DNA from: Deltaproteobacteria bacterium
GTDB lineage: Bacteria; Desulfobacterota; Binatia; UBA9968
DNA length: 15,910 bases
Reading direction: 5' to 3'
Assembly (NCBI GenBank): GCA_016183145.1
Contig: JACPFE010000277.1
Location: 1 to 15,910 of the forward strand
Position numbers and translations under genes: made by a program. The notes below the pieces were generated by a model. The model was not told where the DNA came from and made no database searches. It was given only the letters and a program-made list of their open reading frames with translations. Positions within the stretch are counted from its first letter, which is position 1; every line of letters starts with the position of its first letter. Shown piece after piece: positions 1-6,819 of this stretch.

Positions 1-5
1 AAATA

Positions 6-314
6 ATGGGCCGCAAAGAATTCTTTCGGGTCATTGACCAACAGACCCAATTGCGAGTTACTGTAGTTACCGACAAAGGGCGCGTGACGAGATTCATGGT
101 CCAACTGGAAATTCTATTAGCGGATGACTGGAGCCCGGTGGCTCGTTATGATACTCACCACGGATTCGCCCACTTGGACGTATTGCACCGTCACGGCACA
201 ACAGATAAAATTCGAATGGTTGCGAAGGATTTCAATGAGGCCCTGCACATAGCTTTTGCCGACCTCGTGACAAATTGGGAGCGTTACGTCGAAACGTATA
301 TGAAGGAATCTTAA
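6..314 (+). CDS. Small conserved hypothetical protein (DUF7718-like)
   Basis: This gene encodes a 102-residue soluble protein with no signal peptide or membrane segment. The central stretch (strand-rich VTRFMVQLEIL, then VARYDTHHGFAHLDVLH, then a C-terminal helix with NWERYVETY) resembles small proteins grouped as DUF7718. That assignment is from memory of the family pattern and is tentative. No biochemical function is known to me. It sits one base upstream of the next small gene, and AAGGA at its own 3' end (303-307) serves as ribosome binding site for that gene, so the two are very likely co-translated. Only five bases lie upstream in the window, so its own ribosome binding site cannot be judged and the start could lie further left. 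Base composition is clearly more AT-rich than the catabolic genes to the right, which suggests a separate, possibly acquired, gene pair. Confidence 0.72.
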   Translation: MGRKEFFRVIDQQTQLRVTVVTDKGRVTRFMVQLEILLADDWSPVARYDTHHGFAHLDVLHRHGTTDKIRMVAKDFNEALHIAFADLVTNWERYVETYMKES

Positions 315-315
315 G

Positions 316-591
316 ATGAAACGAAAAGAGCTGGCTTACAAAAATCTCGCTCTTGGAGTGGAGTTTGACAAGTACATGATTGAGCACCCCGAGATCCTTA
401 ACAAGATCCCCAGCCGGTCGACCATGGTGTTTCTACCTGAATACGATAGAGAACTTTATGCCGCCAATGTCAAGCTGGCACGAGAGAGAATGTCAGCGGG
501 CGAAAAAATCGTTTTCATTCGCCTCAAGAAACTTGCCTCGCCAAAATCGCGAATTATTCGACCCCGAGTCGAGTACGCTGAATCCGCGTGA
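316..591 (+). CDS. DUF5647-like small protein
   Basis: This gene encodes a 91-residue protein. Its opening (KELAYKNLALGVEFDKYMIEHPEILNKIP) followed by the strand MVFLPEYDRELYAANVKLA and a C-terminal VFIRLKKL matches the pattern I associate with DUF5647: a helix with EFDKY and HPE, then a Walker-B-like hydrophobic strand, then a helix. Function is unknown. The start ATG follows the upstream stop by one base and has AAGGA nine bases ahead. Pairs of a small beta-rich protein and a DUF5647 protein recur in environmental genomes. A toxin-antitoxin-like pairing is conceivable, but nothing in the sequence (no nuclease or DNA-binding motif) demonstrates it. The protein is complete, ending in TGA at 589-591. 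Confidence 0.72.
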   Translation: MKRKELAYKNLALGVEFDKYMIEHPEILNKIPSRSTMVFLPEYDRELYAANVKLARERMSAGEKIVFIRLKKLASPKSRIIRPRVEYAESA

Positions 592-680
592 TCCATTTCC
601 GGTGTCCAGGGTCGCCCGGAGTCGGCGCAGTCTGCGAGCGGCTTAATCGATCCTGCGGGCTGGCTTCACCCCATCTCAAT

Positions 681-836
681 CTTCCCCCGTCGGAGACTGT
701 GTCGCAATGTCATCCTGAGGCGACAGCCGAAGGATCTCGTCTTCGTAAGTGAAAGAAAATGCGAGATGCTTCGCTCCGCTCAGCATGACATCTATGGGAT
801 TTTCTCTCATTACGACACAGTCTCTCGAGGGGGAAG
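681..836. repeat. 156 bp inverted-repeat (MITE/REP-like) element
   Basis: The element is bounded by 24-base inverted ends, 681-704 and 813-836, which match at 20 of 24 positions (outer GGGGGAAG and inner CGACACAGTCTC both perfect, with a mismatched four-base block between). Inside lies a second, imperfect inverted repeat (707-742 against 760-791) built on ATGTCATCCTGAG and CTCAGCATGACAT. The whole could fold into one long hairpin. There is no ORF in it. Motifs of the form TGTCATCCTGAG...GAAGGATCTC are common dispersed palindromes in environmental bacteria. It sits between the convergent ends of the DUF5647-like gene and the amidase, where it may also act as a bidirectional terminator (inference). 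The rest of 592-910 shows nothing else recognisable. Confidence 0.8.
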
Positions 837-910
837 AAGCTTTTCGGACATGTAGGATAGGTGGAGCGAAGCGATAACCATCAAACGATATTCCCCAGTC
901 AATACCGATG

Positions 911-2311
911 CTAAAGCGTCGGCCTTCGTTTGTGCCACTCCGTCGCCTGCTCGTAGGCGTAAGCGACCCGGAAGCAGGTCGCTTCCTCAAACGGTCGTGC
1001 GGCGATTTGAAGGCCAATGGGTAGATTGCCTGAGGTGAAGCCGCACGGCACCGAGATCGCCGGAAGGCCGGTGAGGTTGAAGGGGTTGGTGAAATTGGGG
1101 CGCAGGTTTTGTTCGTTGGGGTCCATGCTTTCGAACGCCTCAGGTGGGCGAGGCGCGGACGGCGTTGCAAAGACATCGACGCAGGTGAAATTCGCGCAGA
1201 TTTGATCGTTCAATACGGATCGCGCGCGTTGGGCGGTGATGTAATCCGCCGCGCTGAGAAAAGCGCCTTCGAGCATTCGGCGTCTTACCGAGCTGCCGAA
1301 CTTCATCGGCGTGGCCTGGAGAGTTTTCTCGTGGGTGGCGTACGCTTCGCAAACCAAGATAGTTTGATTCGCCTTGCGGGCGATTGAAAAAGCTTTGCCG
1401 TCGATTTCGACGATGACGGCACCGAGACTTTCCAAGATCTTCAGAGCAGCGTTGAAAACCGCCTCGGTTTCCGGATCGGTTCCTTTGTTTTCATCGAACC
1501 AGTAGGCGCGCGGCACGCCGACGCGCAGGCCTTTGATCCCGTCCTTTAATTGAGCGCGAAAGTCCGGCACGGCGACATTCGCTGAAGCCGGATCTTTGGC
1601 GTCGTAGCCGGCGATGGCTTGTAACAAAATGGCGCAGTCTTCGACGCTGCGCGCCATCGGTCCGGCGTGATCCAACGACCAGCTGAGCGGGACGACGCCG
1701 TAGCGGCTGACGCGGCCATAGGTCGGTTTGATGCCAACGACGCCGCAGTGGGACGACGGTGTGCGGATGGAACCGCCGGTGTCGGAGCCGAGCGCGCCGT
1801 AGCAAAGCGCTGCGGCCAGCGCCGCGCCTGAGCCGCTGCTCGACCCGCCGGGGATATGCGCCGTGTTCCATGGATTTTTCACGGCTGGAAAGGGAGCGTC
1901 GACCGATGGCCCGCCGAAGGCAAACTCGTGCATGCCGAGTTTACCGAGCAGGATCGTGCCCGCTTCTTGCAGCTTCGCTACGGCAGTCGCGTCGTGATCG
2001 GGTGTCCAATTCTCCAGCACGGCGGAGTGGCAGGTCGTGCGAATGCCTTTGGTCATGTAGAGGTCTTTGAGCGCAATCGGTATGCCGTGCAGCGGCCCGC
2101 GATCGTTGCCGGAATGCAGTTCCTTCTTCGCCTCCCCCGCTTGCTTGAGCGCGCGATCGGCGGTGACCGTAATGAAGCTATGCAGCTTGCCGTCGATGGC
2201 CTCGATCCTAGCGAGACAAGCTTTGGTCAGCTCTAGCGGTGAAAATTCCTTGCGCCGTAGACCGGCGGCAGCTTCGGAGATGGTGAGGTAGCTGAGATCG
2301 TCGGCGGTCAT
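911..2311 (-). CDS. Amidase-signature hydrolase, AtzE/GatA-like
   Basis: This gene encodes a 466-residue amidase-signature enzyme that should hydrolyse a C-N amide bond and release ammonia or an amine. The Ser-cisSer-Lys triad is visible: Lys82 in IALKDLY, the cis-serine at about 157 in GGSSSGSG, and nucleophile Ser181 in GSDTGGSIR. The spacing of 75 and 24 residues is the same as in GatA. GIKPTYGRVSRYGVVP and DHAGPMARSVEDCA continue the signature domain, and length is normal for the family. There is no gatB nearby. The gene overlaps by four bases (ATGA) with a small AtzG-like gene, which favours a catabolic AtzE-type heteromeric amidase over tRNA amidotransferase. It is the last gene of the minus-strand cluster. 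The substrate is unknown. In the described AtzE/AtzG pair the enzyme acts on 1-carboxybiuret (family knowledge), but a different small amide is just as possible here. Confidence 0.88.
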   Translation of the reverse strand: MTADDLSYLTISEAAAGLRRKEFSPLELTKACLARIEAIDGKLHSFITVTADRALKQAGEAKKELHSGNDRGPLHGIPIALKDLYMTKGIRTTCHSAVLENWTPDHDATAVAKLQEAGTILLGKLGMHEFAFGGPSVDAPFPAVKNPWNTAHIPGGSSSGSGAALAAALCYGALGSDTGGSIRTPSSHCGVVGIKPTYGRVSRYGVVPLSWSLDHAGPMARSVEDCAILLQAIAGYDAKDPASANVAVPDFRAQLKDGIKGLRVGVPRAYWFDENKGTDPETEAVFNAALKILESLGAVIVEIDGKAFSIARKANQTILVCEAYATHEKTLQATPMKFGSSVRRRMLEGAFLSAADYITAQRARSVLNDQICANFTCVDVFATPSAPRPPEAFESMDPNEQNLRPNFTNPFNLTGLPAISVPCGFTSGNLPIGLQIAARPFEEATCFRVAYAYEQATEWHKRRPTL

Positions 2312-2514
2312 GGCGGCGAGACCTTATCTACTTTCAGCGCTGTGAATGTGGCGGCAGGCTCGGTGGCGTCGGACAGAAACTGGCGAAGCTCGGCCGCCTG
2401 CTTGCGCGCGCGGTTCACCCCAGGCAGCAGCTTTAGTAAGTCATCGTCGGCGAGCTCTAACCCGGCTTGCAGCGCCTTCGCGCGCAATTCATCAAATGTG
2501 ATATCCGTCGCCAT
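2308..2514 (-). CDS. AtzG-like small partner of the amidase (DUF4089/GatC-like)
   Basis: This gene encodes a 68-residue helical protein. The pattern GLELADDDLLKLLPGVNRARKQAAELRQFL followed by TEPAATF resembles AtzG/DUF4089 proteins, the GatC-like small subunits that wrap around AtzE-type amidases; the C-terminal TEP-A-x-F is the most telling part. The stop codon overlaps the amidase start (ATGA, 2308-2311), implying translational coupling and a 1:1 complex. The start ATG at 2514 has a modest AAGG ahead. It lies 23 bases after the beta-propeller gene. Identification rests on size, pattern and position and could not be checked by alignment. The alternative is an unrelated small coupled protein. 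Confidence 0.68.
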   Translation of the reverse strand: MATDITFDELRAKALQAGLELADDDLLKLLPGVNRARKQAAELRQFLSDATEPAATFTALKVDKVSPP

Positions 2515-2537
2515 CTAATGCCTTGTGGAAGCGACGC

Positions 2538-3725
2538 TTAACGCAAATTCCCCGTATGCCCCAGCGAATAACGCCCCGGTTGCGGCCAGACGGTGAGGCC
2601 GTGGGGTTCGGTCTTAACCGGGATGCTTTTGACGCTACCCGATCTCGTGTCGACGGCGTAGACGACGTTGTCGAAGCGGCCGGAAAGCCATAACGTTTTG
2701 CCGTCGATGCTGACGTTGCCCATGTCGGGGCTACCACCGCCGGGAATCGGCCAGGTCTTGACGACCCTGCGCGTTGAAAAATCCAGGACGGTGATGCTGC
2801 CTTTGCCGCCGGGTTTGTTGAAAACTTGGTTCGAGCCCCGGTTGGCGATGTAGAGCTCTGTGCCGTCGCGGCTCGGGTAGAGTCCATGGGTGCCCACGCC
2901 CGTGGCGATGAAGCCCAGTTCCGTGAACTTGTCCCCATCCACTAAAAATAGGCCGTCCGCCTTCATGTCGGCGATGTAAAATATCTTGCCGTCAGGCGAA
3001 ACGCGGACGTCCTGGGGCATTTTCCCCTTGGAGGGCTTGAGATAGCCGGCGACCTTGCGCTCGACGAGATCGATTTTTGCGAGCGTACCGGTGAATTCGC
3101 AGGTGAAGATCGCGTAGCGGCCGTCGATGGCAAAGTCGGCGTGATTGATGCCGCCGCACTTCGGCGTCGCGATGGAATATTTGAGCGCCATGGTGTGCGG
3201 ATCGCGGAAGTCGAGCCGCTTATGCGCTTCGGCGACGATGATGGCGGCGCCGCCGTCGGGCGTGAAATACATGTTGTAGGGATCGTCGACGGCAATCGGC
3301 GCGCCGGGTTTTCCGGTCAGCGGATCGATGGGCGTGACGCTGCCGTCAGTGCGATGCTCGGCGTTGTTGTTCACCCAGAGCGTTTTCAGATCCCACGACG
3401 GCACAACATGCTGCGGATGGATGCCCACGGGATAGCGATCGACGACCTTGAAGGTCGCGGGATCGATGACCGCCACGTCATTGGATTTGCGATTGGGCAC
3501 GTAGACGCGCGATAGATGCTTGGCGACCGCCGGGCTGAGTTTTTCCGATCGGGTCTCGCTGTAAAGATTGTTCGGATCGACGACCGGCGGCATACCGGGG
3601 ACGGTTTTGATCGTCCTTGGCGCGGGCTCCGCGGCGAAGGCGTACGTCCAAGAGCAGAGAAGAACCGAAATCGCAACAAATAATACAAATGCCCACGTCT
3701 TACTTTCTCGGCGCTCTGCCCTCAC
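2538..3725 (-). CDS. Exported YVTN-type beta-propeller protein
   Basis: From a GTG at 3725 this encodes 395 residues. A signal peptide comes first (basic MRAERRESKT, hydrophobic WAFVLFVAISVLLCSWTYAF, AFA cleavage motif), followed by repeated beta-propeller blades: SRVYVPNRKSNDVAVIDP, KIFYIADMKADGLFLV, TELYIANRGSNQVF and KTLWLSGRFDNVVYAVD. It is therefore a periplasmic or exported YVTN/cytochrome-d1-type propeller. There is no CXXCH, so no covalent haem c, and no catalytic motif is recognised. The ORF is open from an ATG at 3779, but the extra 18 codons lie largely in a dispersed palindromic repeat and give an atypically long n-region. The GTG has GGGAGAGG about six bases upstream, itself part of the repeat. 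The gene sits between the molybdenum hydroxylase and the amidase in the same direction, 98 bases after the former if the GTG is used. Its role in the pathway (binding, scaffold, redox partner) is unknown. Confidence 0.82.
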   Translation of the reverse strand: MRAERRESKTWAFVLFVAISVLLCSWTYAFAAEPAPRTIKTVPGMPPVVDPNNLYSETRSEKLSPAVAKHLSRVYVPNRKSNDVAVIDPATFKVVDRYPVGIHPQHVVPSWDLKTLWVNNNAEHRTDGSVTPIDPLTGKPGAPIAVDDPYNMYFTPDGGAAIIVAEAHKRLDFRDPHTMALKYSIATPKCGGINHADFAIDGRYAIFTCEFTGTLAKIDLVERKVAGYLKPSKGKMPQDVRVSPDGKIFYIADMKADGLFLVDGDKFTELGFIATGVGTHGLYPSRDGTELYIANRGSNQVFNKPGGKGSITVLDFSTRRVVKTWPIPGGGSPDMGNVSIDGKTLWLSGRFDNVVYAVDTRSGSVKSIPVKTEPHGLTVWPQPGRYSLGHTGNLR

Positions 3726-3754
3726 CTTAACCCTCTCCCTGGAGGGAGAGGGAA
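3719..3754. repeat. Dispersed CCCTCTCCC palindromic repeat, copy 1
   Basis: The palindrome has CCCTCTCCCT at 3731-3740 and AGGGAGAGGG at 3743-3752, preceded by CCCTCACC. A second copy with the same preceding motif is at 7798-7834. It overlaps the 5' end of the beta-propeller gene on the minus strand and supplies either its first codons or its ribosome binding site. Such CCCTCACCC...GAGAGGG palindromes are widespread in environmental genomes. Confidence 0.75.
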
Positions 3755-3823
3755 GGGAAATGTGTCGGTGTATCTTCATGGTGCCACTAACGCGACAAAA
3801 AGTGGAGTGGCGGGCGTGCCGGG

Positions 3824-6136
3824 TTAAGCGGCGTCTTTTTTCTTTTTGCGGATCGCCCAGTAGACGTTCTCCGGTTTGAGCGGCAGATCGTAAACCCTCA
3901 CTCCCACCGCGTCAGTGACCGCGTTGCCGATCGCCGCTGGCGTCGGCGCGAGGCCGGGCTCGCCCAACCCTTTGGCGCCGTACGGCCCCTCGGGTTCGGG
4001 ACACTCGACGACGATCGGAATTAGCTCGGGCGTGTCCAGCGACGTAACCAGATGATAATCGAGAAAGGAAGGGTTGCGCACCTTGCCGGTGTTGTCGATG
4101 ACCAACTCTTCATGCAAAGCAGATCCGATACCCATGACGACGCCGCCTTCGATCTGCGCGACGCAATTCAATGGATTGATCGCCTTGCCGACATCATGGG
4201 CGGCCGACATGCGCAAGACGCGGACGCGGCCGCTCTCTTCGTCCACCTCGACCTCGGCGGCCTGGGTCGCGTACATGTAAAACGCCGAGGCGTGGTCGCT
4301 GTGGCCGGTTTCGAGATCCAAATCTTTGCCGATCTCGTAGGTGTAGGAACCGTCGCCGCGCACCTTGCCGTGGATGCCGAGCTTTCTGCGCACCACTTCG
4401 CCGATGGGCAACGCCTGCTGGGGCTGGTCTTTGAGAAAAACTTTGCCGTCGGCGTAGCCGAGGTCCTGCACCTTGGCCTCCAACATCGGGCCGGCCGCTT
4501 CCATGATCTGTTCGCGCGCGTGGATCGAGGCGCGGCGCACGGCGTTGCCCATGTGATAAGTGCTGCGGCTCGAGGTGGTCGAGGCGTCGAAGGGGATCAC
4601 ATCGGTGTCCAGTTGGTGCATGTGAACTCTTTCCAGCGGGACTTTTAACTCTTCGGCGGCGACTTGCGAGAGAATCGTATTGCAGCCCTGGCCGATCTCC
4701 ACCGTGCCAGCGAGCACGGTGACTTCACCCTTGGCGTTCACCAGCACGCCCGCAGCCGATGTCGTCGGCGAGCGCGTCGGTTTTTGAATGCAAGCGAAGC
4801 CCTTGCCGATCTTGACGCCGGGTTTGGCCGTTTTCGTCGGCTTGCCCCAGTCGATCGCCTCGGTTGCTTTGACGAGCGTCTCTTTGAGACCGACGGCATG
4901 GAGCTGCTCGCCCCAGTACGAGATGTCGCCCTCGACGAACATATTTTTCATGCGAATGGCGATGGGGTCCATGCCAAGGCGTTTGGCGATCTCGTCCATC
5001 TGTTGCTCGCCGGCCCAGGCGCCCTGGGGAATGCCGTAGCCGCGATAAGAACCGGCCACCGGCTTGTTGGTATAGACCGCGTAGCCATCCACTTTGACAT
5101 GCGGGATGCGGTACGGACCCGGCGCGGGTAGGCTGCCACGGATACACACCGTCGGACTTTTCTCCGCGTAGGCGCCGGCGCCCCAGTAGATCGTCATCGC
5201 CCGCGCCATCAGCGTGCCGTCTTTTTTCACGCCGGTCTTGGAATAGACCACGGCCTCATGGCGCGTCAACGTCGAGATGAAAGTCTCTTCGCGGTTGAAC
5301 TTCACACGCACGGGTCTGCCGTTGGTGTGAAACGCGAGGGCGACGGCGATCGGTTCGACTTTGAGACCGCCCTTGGAGCCGAAGCCGCCGCCTTGGAGCG
5401 GGTTGATGAAGCGGATTTTTTCCTTGGGCATGCCGAGCGCCTCGGTGATCTCATGGAGCGCGCGGAACGGCGCGTCGTTGGCGACCCAGATCGTCAGCCG
5501 CCCCGATTCCTTGTCGAACTGCGCGTGGGCCGAGTGCGGTTCCATGGCGGCGTGCTGAATGATCGGCACGAAGTAGCGCTCCTCGACAATCACGTCGGAC
5601 TGCTTAAAGCCAATGTCCACGTCGCCGGTGCGCAGCTTGAAGTGCTCGGCCACGTTCGGCGCCGCGCCCTTTACGATGAAGTCAGCCTTGCGATACTTGC
5701 CGAAGTCCTCGTGGATCTCCACGCAGCCCGGCTTGCAAGCCTCTTCGGGATCGGTGTAGACGGGCAGATCTTCGTATTCGACTTCGATCAGCTTCACCGC
5801 GGCCTCGGCCGTGTCTTCGTCCTCGGCGGCGACGGCGGCCACCGGCTCGCCGATACAGCGCACTTTGCCCTGGGCCAGAAAAGGTTTGTCCTTGACGGTC
5901 TCGCCGTGCGTCCACGGCGCGTCTTCAGCGGTCACGACGGCGACGACGCCCGGATAGGCTTTGGCTTTTTCCGTGTTGATCCGTTTGATTCTGGCGTGGG
6001 CCTTGGGGCTGAACAGCGTTTTCCCATAGAGCATGTCGGGCAGCACCAGGTCGTAACCGTAAACCGCCTGGCCAGTGATTTTTTCTTCCGCGTCGACACG
6101 CTGAATCGGTTTGCCGACGGCTGTCAGTTCGGACAT
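3824..6136 (-). CDS. Molybdopterin-binding (large) subunit of a xanthine dehydrogenase-family hydroxylase
   Basis: This gene encodes 770 residues, the full length of a stand-alone MoCo subunit. Order: an N-terminal a/b hammerhead domain (about 18-130), then two MoCo-binding domains with GGGFGSKGG at 249-257, SYRGYGIPQ at 363-371, VEIGQG at 479-484 and GAKGLGEPG near 720-728, where Glu726 is the expected catalytic base. It inserts a water-derived hydroxyl into a C-H bond next to a ring nitrogen (or on an aldehyde or CoA-aromatic), passing electrons to the 2Fe-2S and FAD subunits encoded just upstream. The active-site loop is not AYxCSFR, so this is not a form I CO dehydrogenase; RGYG with a conserved Arg resembles xanthine, nicotinate and 4-hydroxybenzoyl-CoA type enzymes. 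The start ATG has GAGGAG six bases ahead. No Tat signal is present, so it is cytoplasmic. The substrate is unassigned. Confidence 0.92.
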   Translation of the reverse strand: MSELTAVGKPIQRVDAEEKITGQAVYGYDLVLPDMLYGKTLFSPKAHARIKRINTEKAKAYPGVVAVVTAEDAPWTHGETVKDKPFLAQGKVRCIGEPVAAVAAEDEDTAEAAVKLIEVEYEDLPVYTDPEEACKPGCVEIHEDFGKYRKADFIVKGAAPNVAEHFKLRTGDVDIGFKQSDVIVEERYFVPIIQHAAMEPHSAHAQFDKESGRLTIWVANDAPFRALHEITEALGMPKEKIRFINPLQGGGFGSKGGLKVEPIAVALAFHTNGRPVRVKFNREETFISTLTRHEAVVYSKTGVKKDGTLMARAMTIYWGAGAYAEKSPTVCIRGSLPAPGPYRIPHVKVDGYAVYTNKPVAGSYRGYGIPQGAWAGEQQMDEIAKRLGMDPIAIRMKNMFVEGDISYWGEQLHAVGLKETLVKATEAIDWGKPTKTAKPGVKIGKGFACIQKPTRSPTTSAAGVLVNAKGEVTVLAGTVEIGQGCNTILSQVAAEELKVPLERVHMHQLDTDVIPFDASTTSSRSTYHMGNAVRRASIHAREQIMEAAGPMLEAKVQDLGYADGKVFLKDQPQQALPIGEVVRRKLGIHGKVRGDGSYTYEIGKDLDLETGHSDHASAFYMYATQAAEVEVDEESGRVRVLRMSAAHDVGKAINPLNCVAQIEGGVVMGIGSALHEELVIDNTGKVRNPSFLDYHLVTSLDTPELIPIVVECPEPEGPYGAKGLGEPGLAPTPAAIGNAVTDAVGVRVYDLPLKPENVYWAIRKKKKDAA

Positions 6137-6157
6137 CTCTAACTCCTCATGGATGGT

Positions 6158-6291
6158 TCAAGCCGTTCAAGACGATCGAACCGTTCCAGCCCCCACCTCT
6201 TTCCTCCCCCGCGTCGCGGGGGAGGATGTAAGGAGGGGGTCGAACGACTTGAACAGAGCGAAGCGATTGAACGACTTGAACGTGTTGAACC
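6158..6291. repeat. Composite palindromic repeat in the 2Fe-2S/MoCo subunit gap
   Basis: The gap between the 2Fe-2S and molybdopterin subunit genes is filled by a nested inverted repeat. The core is CCTCCCCCGCG/CGCGGGGGAGG around 6203-6224. It is flanked by CCCCCACCTC and GGAGGGGG, then by outer runs of GTTCAAG-type units on the left (6158-6190) answered by several TTGAAC units on the right (about 6250-6291). There is no convincing ORF. It would form a strong RNA hairpin between two subunits of one enzyme, which may tune their relative expression (inference). Confidence 0.72.
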
Positions 6292-6294
6292 TCT

Positions 6295-6768
6295 TCATCT
6301 GTTTCTTAAGAGGGCGGCGGCGTCTTGGACCGCCTGGACGATCTTGGCGTAGCCGGTGCAGCGGCACAGGTTGCCGGCGAGCGCAAAACGAATCTCTTCT
6401 TCGCTCGGGTTCGGATTTTCATCGAGCAGCGCCTTCGACATCATCAACATGCCCGGGGTGCAGTAACCGCACTGGGCGCCGCCGTCCTGTAAGAACGTTT
6501 TCTGAATCGGATGCAGCTCGGGGCCGATCTTGAGCCCTTCGATGGTCACGATCTCCGCGCCATCCAGCTCGCCGGAAAGCACCAGGCAGGAATTCACCGG
6601 CTTGCCGTTCAAAAATACAGTGCAGGCGCCGCAGTCGCCGGTGCCGCAGCCTTCCTTGGTGCCGGTGACGCCGATCTCGTCGCGCAGCAGGTCGAGCAGG
6701 AGACGGTGCGTGGGGACGTCGCGGCTGATGCTCTTGCCGTTCAGGCTGAATTGAATGTTCATTTTCAT
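6295..6768 (-). CDS. 2Fe-2S (small) subunit of the molybdenum hydroxylase
   Basis: This gene encodes 157 residues with the two-domain layout of the family. The N-terminal plant-ferredoxin-like domain carries Cys41, Cys46, Cys49 and Cys61 (GCGTGDCGACT plus NSC). The C-terminal helical domain carries Cys100, Cys103, Cys135 and Cys137 (QCGYCTPGM and NLCRCTGY). All eight ligands of the two clusters are present, so electron transfer from the Mo centre to FAD should be intact. Length is typical. Two methionines begin the ORF (6768 and 6762), and neither has a clear ribosome binding site. It follows the FAD subunit by 51 bases, giving the medium-small-large order seen in coxMSL-type operons. The gap on each side holds a palindromic repeat. 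Confidence 0.94.
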   Translation of the reverse strand: MKMNIQFSLNGKSISRDVPTHRLLLDLLRDEIGVTGTKEGCGTGDCGACTVFLNGKPVNSCLVLSGELDGAEIVTIEGLKIGPELHPIQKTFLQDGGAQCGYCTPGMLMMSKALLDENPNPSEEEIRFALAGNLCRCTGYAKIVQAVQDAAALLRNR

Positions 6769-6782
6769 TAGAATGCCGTCAT

Positions 6783-6810
6783 GTAGGGGCGACCGGCCGG
6801 TCGCCCCTAC
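6783..6810. repeat. Perfect 28 bp palindrome between FAD and 2Fe-2S subunit genes
   Basis: The bases from GTAGGGGCGACCGG (6783-6796) are followed directly by their exact reverse complement, CCGGTCGCCCCTAC (6797-6810), with no loop. This type of GTAGGGGCGACC palindrome is a common dispersed repeat. It occupies over half of the 51-base gap and would form a stable hairpin in the polycistronic mRNA, which could stabilise or attenuate the message (inference). Confidence 0.85.
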
Positions 6811-6819
6811 GAAAACATT

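Noticed and set aside
592..680. Small ORF extending past the DUF5647-like gene in another frame (380-646)
   Set aside because: It overlaps the better-supported gene, is Arg/Ser-rich and has no ribosome binding site or family resemblance.
911..2311. tRNA amidotransferase subunit GatA
   Set aside because: The catalytic triad spacing fits, but there is no gatB and the coupled small partner looks like AtzG, within a catabolic cluster.
5258..6142. Long plus-strand ORF (294 codons) opposite the molybdopterin subunit
   Set aside because: It is antisense to a gene with complete family motifs. Its translation is Arg/Gly/Asp/His-rich low-information sequence with no recognisable domain; such ORFs arise from GC-rich codon bias.
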